From the NCBI GenBank assembly GCA_012798135.1, contig JAAZNU010000021.1, forward strand, positions 124,001-188,000: DNA of 64,000 nt. Reading direction: 5' to 3'. Below the pieces are notes generated by a model. The model worked only from the letters and a program-made list of their open reading frames with translations. It did not search any database and was not told the DNA's origin. The stretch is from Veillonellaceae bacterium. GTDB taxonomy: Bacteria > Bacillota_C > Negativicutes > UBA1444. Both the position numbers and the translations under genes were made by a program. Positions 63,022 through 64,000 of this stretch are shown here, piece by piece; positions within the stretch are counted from its first letter, which is position 1, and each line of letters opens with the position of its first letter.

Positions 63022-63113
63022 CAATTTGTTTTTTCCCCTTGCTGATTTTTTCCTAATGATGTAAAATTAAGTCAGGAAATAGTCGGAAATTTCAGTGAAA
63101 GGGGTTGGAATGG

Positions 63114-63545
63114 ATGGAACCGATGCCGGATTTCAAAGTCGGGGCAAGCGCAGTGATCCAAAAACGGATCGAGGAATCGGATACCGCGAGGGGAATGGGG
63201 CGAGATTCGCTGGAAACGTTGCTGGCGACGCCAACGTACGTCGATCTGATGATTCGCGCCGCCATCGAAGTCCTGAAACCCAACTTTCCTTATCAGAGCG
63301 GATTTATAACGGTGGGAACGGCGATGTCGTTTGTGCATGAGGCGCCGAGCGCTTTGGGGATGACGGTGAGTGTGAAGGCGACGCTGACAAAGATCGATGG
63401 AAATCGATTCTTCTTCGACATCGAAGCTTTCGATGAAATGGGCGTGATCGGTCGGGGAACCCATGAACGGCAAATGGTCAAGTTGCAGGGCCTGCTGGAC
63501 AAAGTTAAGGAACGGACGGCAAAATTGGTGGAAACGGTAAAATAA
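63114..63545 (+). CDS. Hotdog-fold thioesterase, FlK-like
   Basis: 143 aa from ATG at 63114, about 9 bases after AAAGGGG; the TTG at 63105 is too close. The hotdog fold pattern includes TPTYVDLMIRAAIEVLKPNFP, VGTAMSFVHEAPSALGMTVSVKATLTKIDGNRFFFDIEAFDEMGVIGRGTHERQMV, as in fluoroacetyl-CoA thioesterase-like proteins. It probably hydrolyses a short acyl-CoA; the substrate is unknown, though the neighbourhood of propionate genes makes a CoA housekeeping role plausible. A terminator follows. Confidence 0.82.
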   Translation: MEPMPDFKVGASAVIQKRIEESDTARGMGRDSLETLLATPTYVDLMIRAAIEVLKPNFPYQSGFITVGTAMSFVHEAPSALGMTVSVKATLTKIDGNRFFFDIEAFDEMGVIGRGTHERQMVKLQGLLDKVKERTAKLVETVK

Positions 63546-63568
63546 CGCCTGGTCGGTTGGCTGTGCAA

Positions 63569-63602
63569 GAGGCGGAGGAAGATTATTCTCCGTCTCTTTT
63601 CT
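63569..63602 (+). terminator. Terminator after the thioesterase gene
   Basis: GAGGCGGAG pairs with CTCCGTCTC (one G-T pair) around a 10-base loop and is followed by TTTTCTTG. Confidence 0.82.
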
Positions 63603-63646
63603 TGTTGCCGTAGTATCTCTGGATAGTGTAAAATATATAAAAGCAG

Positions 63647-63670
63647 GTCCTTGGGCGGCAAGGACTTTTT
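63647..63670 (+). promoter_or_regulatory. Short hairpin with T-run in the leader of the last gene
   Basis: GTCCTT-GGGCGGC-AAGGAC then TTTTT, preceded by a TATAAA box near 63635. It looks like a minimal promoter-plus-terminator module, either an attenuator or a very short RNA, 87 bases before the DUF4321-type gene. Confidence 0.45.
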
Positions 63671-63756
63671 CTGTTATGCGACGAATTTTATATTGTTAAT
63701 CAATCGATAATTATGCGGGTAACGGACCGGAGCGATTTCTTTGGGAGGGAAGCAGG

Positions 63757-64000
63757 TTGCGGGGAGGCAGGACAAAGGGATTTCTGGTATGGGTGCTGTT
63801 TTTTCTTGCCGGGGCGATCATCGGCGGACTGTTGGGCGAGGTAATCACCGCTAGTCCGGCTCTGGCGGGACTGGCGCCGTATCTGACCAAGAAATACATC
63901 ATTTTTGATATGGCGCCGGCCAGCATCAACCTGTTTATTGTGCAGTTAAAATTCGGCCTGACGCTGCAACCCAACCTGATCAGCGTGCTGGGCGTGGTCA
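63757..64000 (+). CDS. DUF4321-type membrane protein (partial, cut by window end)
   Basis: 81 codons from TTG at 63757, behind GGGAGGGA; no stop before the window ends. A first membrane helix (GFLVWVLFFLAGAIIGGLLGEVI) is followed by FDMAPASINLFIVQLKFGLTLQPNLISVLG, the layout of the DUF4321 family, which in Firmicutes usually precedes maf and radC. The function is unknown. The family call is from pattern memory. Confidence 0.7.
   Translation, partial: MRGGRTKGFLVWVLFFLAGAIIGGLLGEVITASPALAGLAPYLTKKYIIFDMAPASINLFIVQLKFGLTLQPNLISVLGVV

Overview
The window looks like a chromosome segment of an anaerobic diderm Firmicute of the Negativicutes (Sporomusaceae/Veillonellaceae type). This is an inference. 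It rests on a complete Na+-pumping methylmalonyl-CoA decarboxylase set with the Veillonella gene order, a Rex-controlled NADH/ferredoxin [FeFe]-hydrogenase operon, a ferredoxin-dependent 2-oxoacid oxidoreductase, a T-box leader on valS, siroheme-route heme genes (ahbAB), tig-clpP-clpX-lon-engB synteny and an O-antigen-ligase-like protein. No rRNA, CRISPR array or intact transposon is present.

Layout. (1) 0-6 kb: two membrane GGDEF/HD-GYP c-di-GMP proteins flank a flavoprotein, followed by a four-tRNA cluster (His, Gln, Gln, Lys). (2) 6.3-7.5 kb: a decayed AT-richer stretch next to tRNA-Lys, with an M6-peptidase-like protein that has lost its catalytic core. (3) 7.7-13.8 kb: an AT-richer catabolic cluster of an IclR regulator, three tandem PEP-mutase/isocitrate-lyase paralogues, an isochorismatase-like hydrolase and a CocE-type hydrolase. 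(4) 14.3-17.7 kb, minus strand: a small cysteine-rich secreted protein and an M20 peptidase-AbgT transporter pair behind a perfect 20-bp palindrome. (5) 17.9-22.4 kb: tRNA-Leu, an IS remnant, a double UspA protein, two convergent overlapping MscS channels and tRNA-Gly. (6) 22.5-30.7 kb: tig, clpP, clpX, lon, engB, ahbA, ahbB and a phosphate butyryltransferase. (7) 31-35 kb: a four-subunit 2-oxoacid:ferredoxin oxidoreductase, then tatA-tatC. (8) 35-40.3 kb: T-box-valS and folC, surrounded by two families of structured repeats. (9) 40.6-51.1 kb: an O-antigen-ligase-like gene, then an eleven-gene hydrogenase operon that begins behind a Rex-box and ends with rex. (10) 51.6-60.5 kb: a succinate-propionate operon (CoA transferase, methylmalonyl-CoA mutase, MeaB, epimerase, decarboxylase A-E-D-C-B). 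(11) 60.7-64 kb: an SLC13 carrier, small membrane proteins, a thioesterase and the start of a DUF4321 gene.

Together the energy genes describe fermentation in which succinyl-CoA is rearranged to methylmalonyl-CoA, decarboxylated with Na+ export, and the CoA is passed from propionyl-CoA back to succinate. Reducing power is balanced by the hydrogenase, which Rex would repress when NADH is low.

Most notable: three ~210-bp long-hairpin elements around valS (two direct, one inverted) whose outer stems differ completely in sequence yet remain self-complementary in each copy, with a conserved internal hairpin; a MITE-like repeat family nearby; a 42-codon mmdE gene that is easy to miss; a PEP-mutase paralogue that has lost its catalytic Cys-Gly-His motif; and a promoter-leader-terminator module ahead of the propionate operon.
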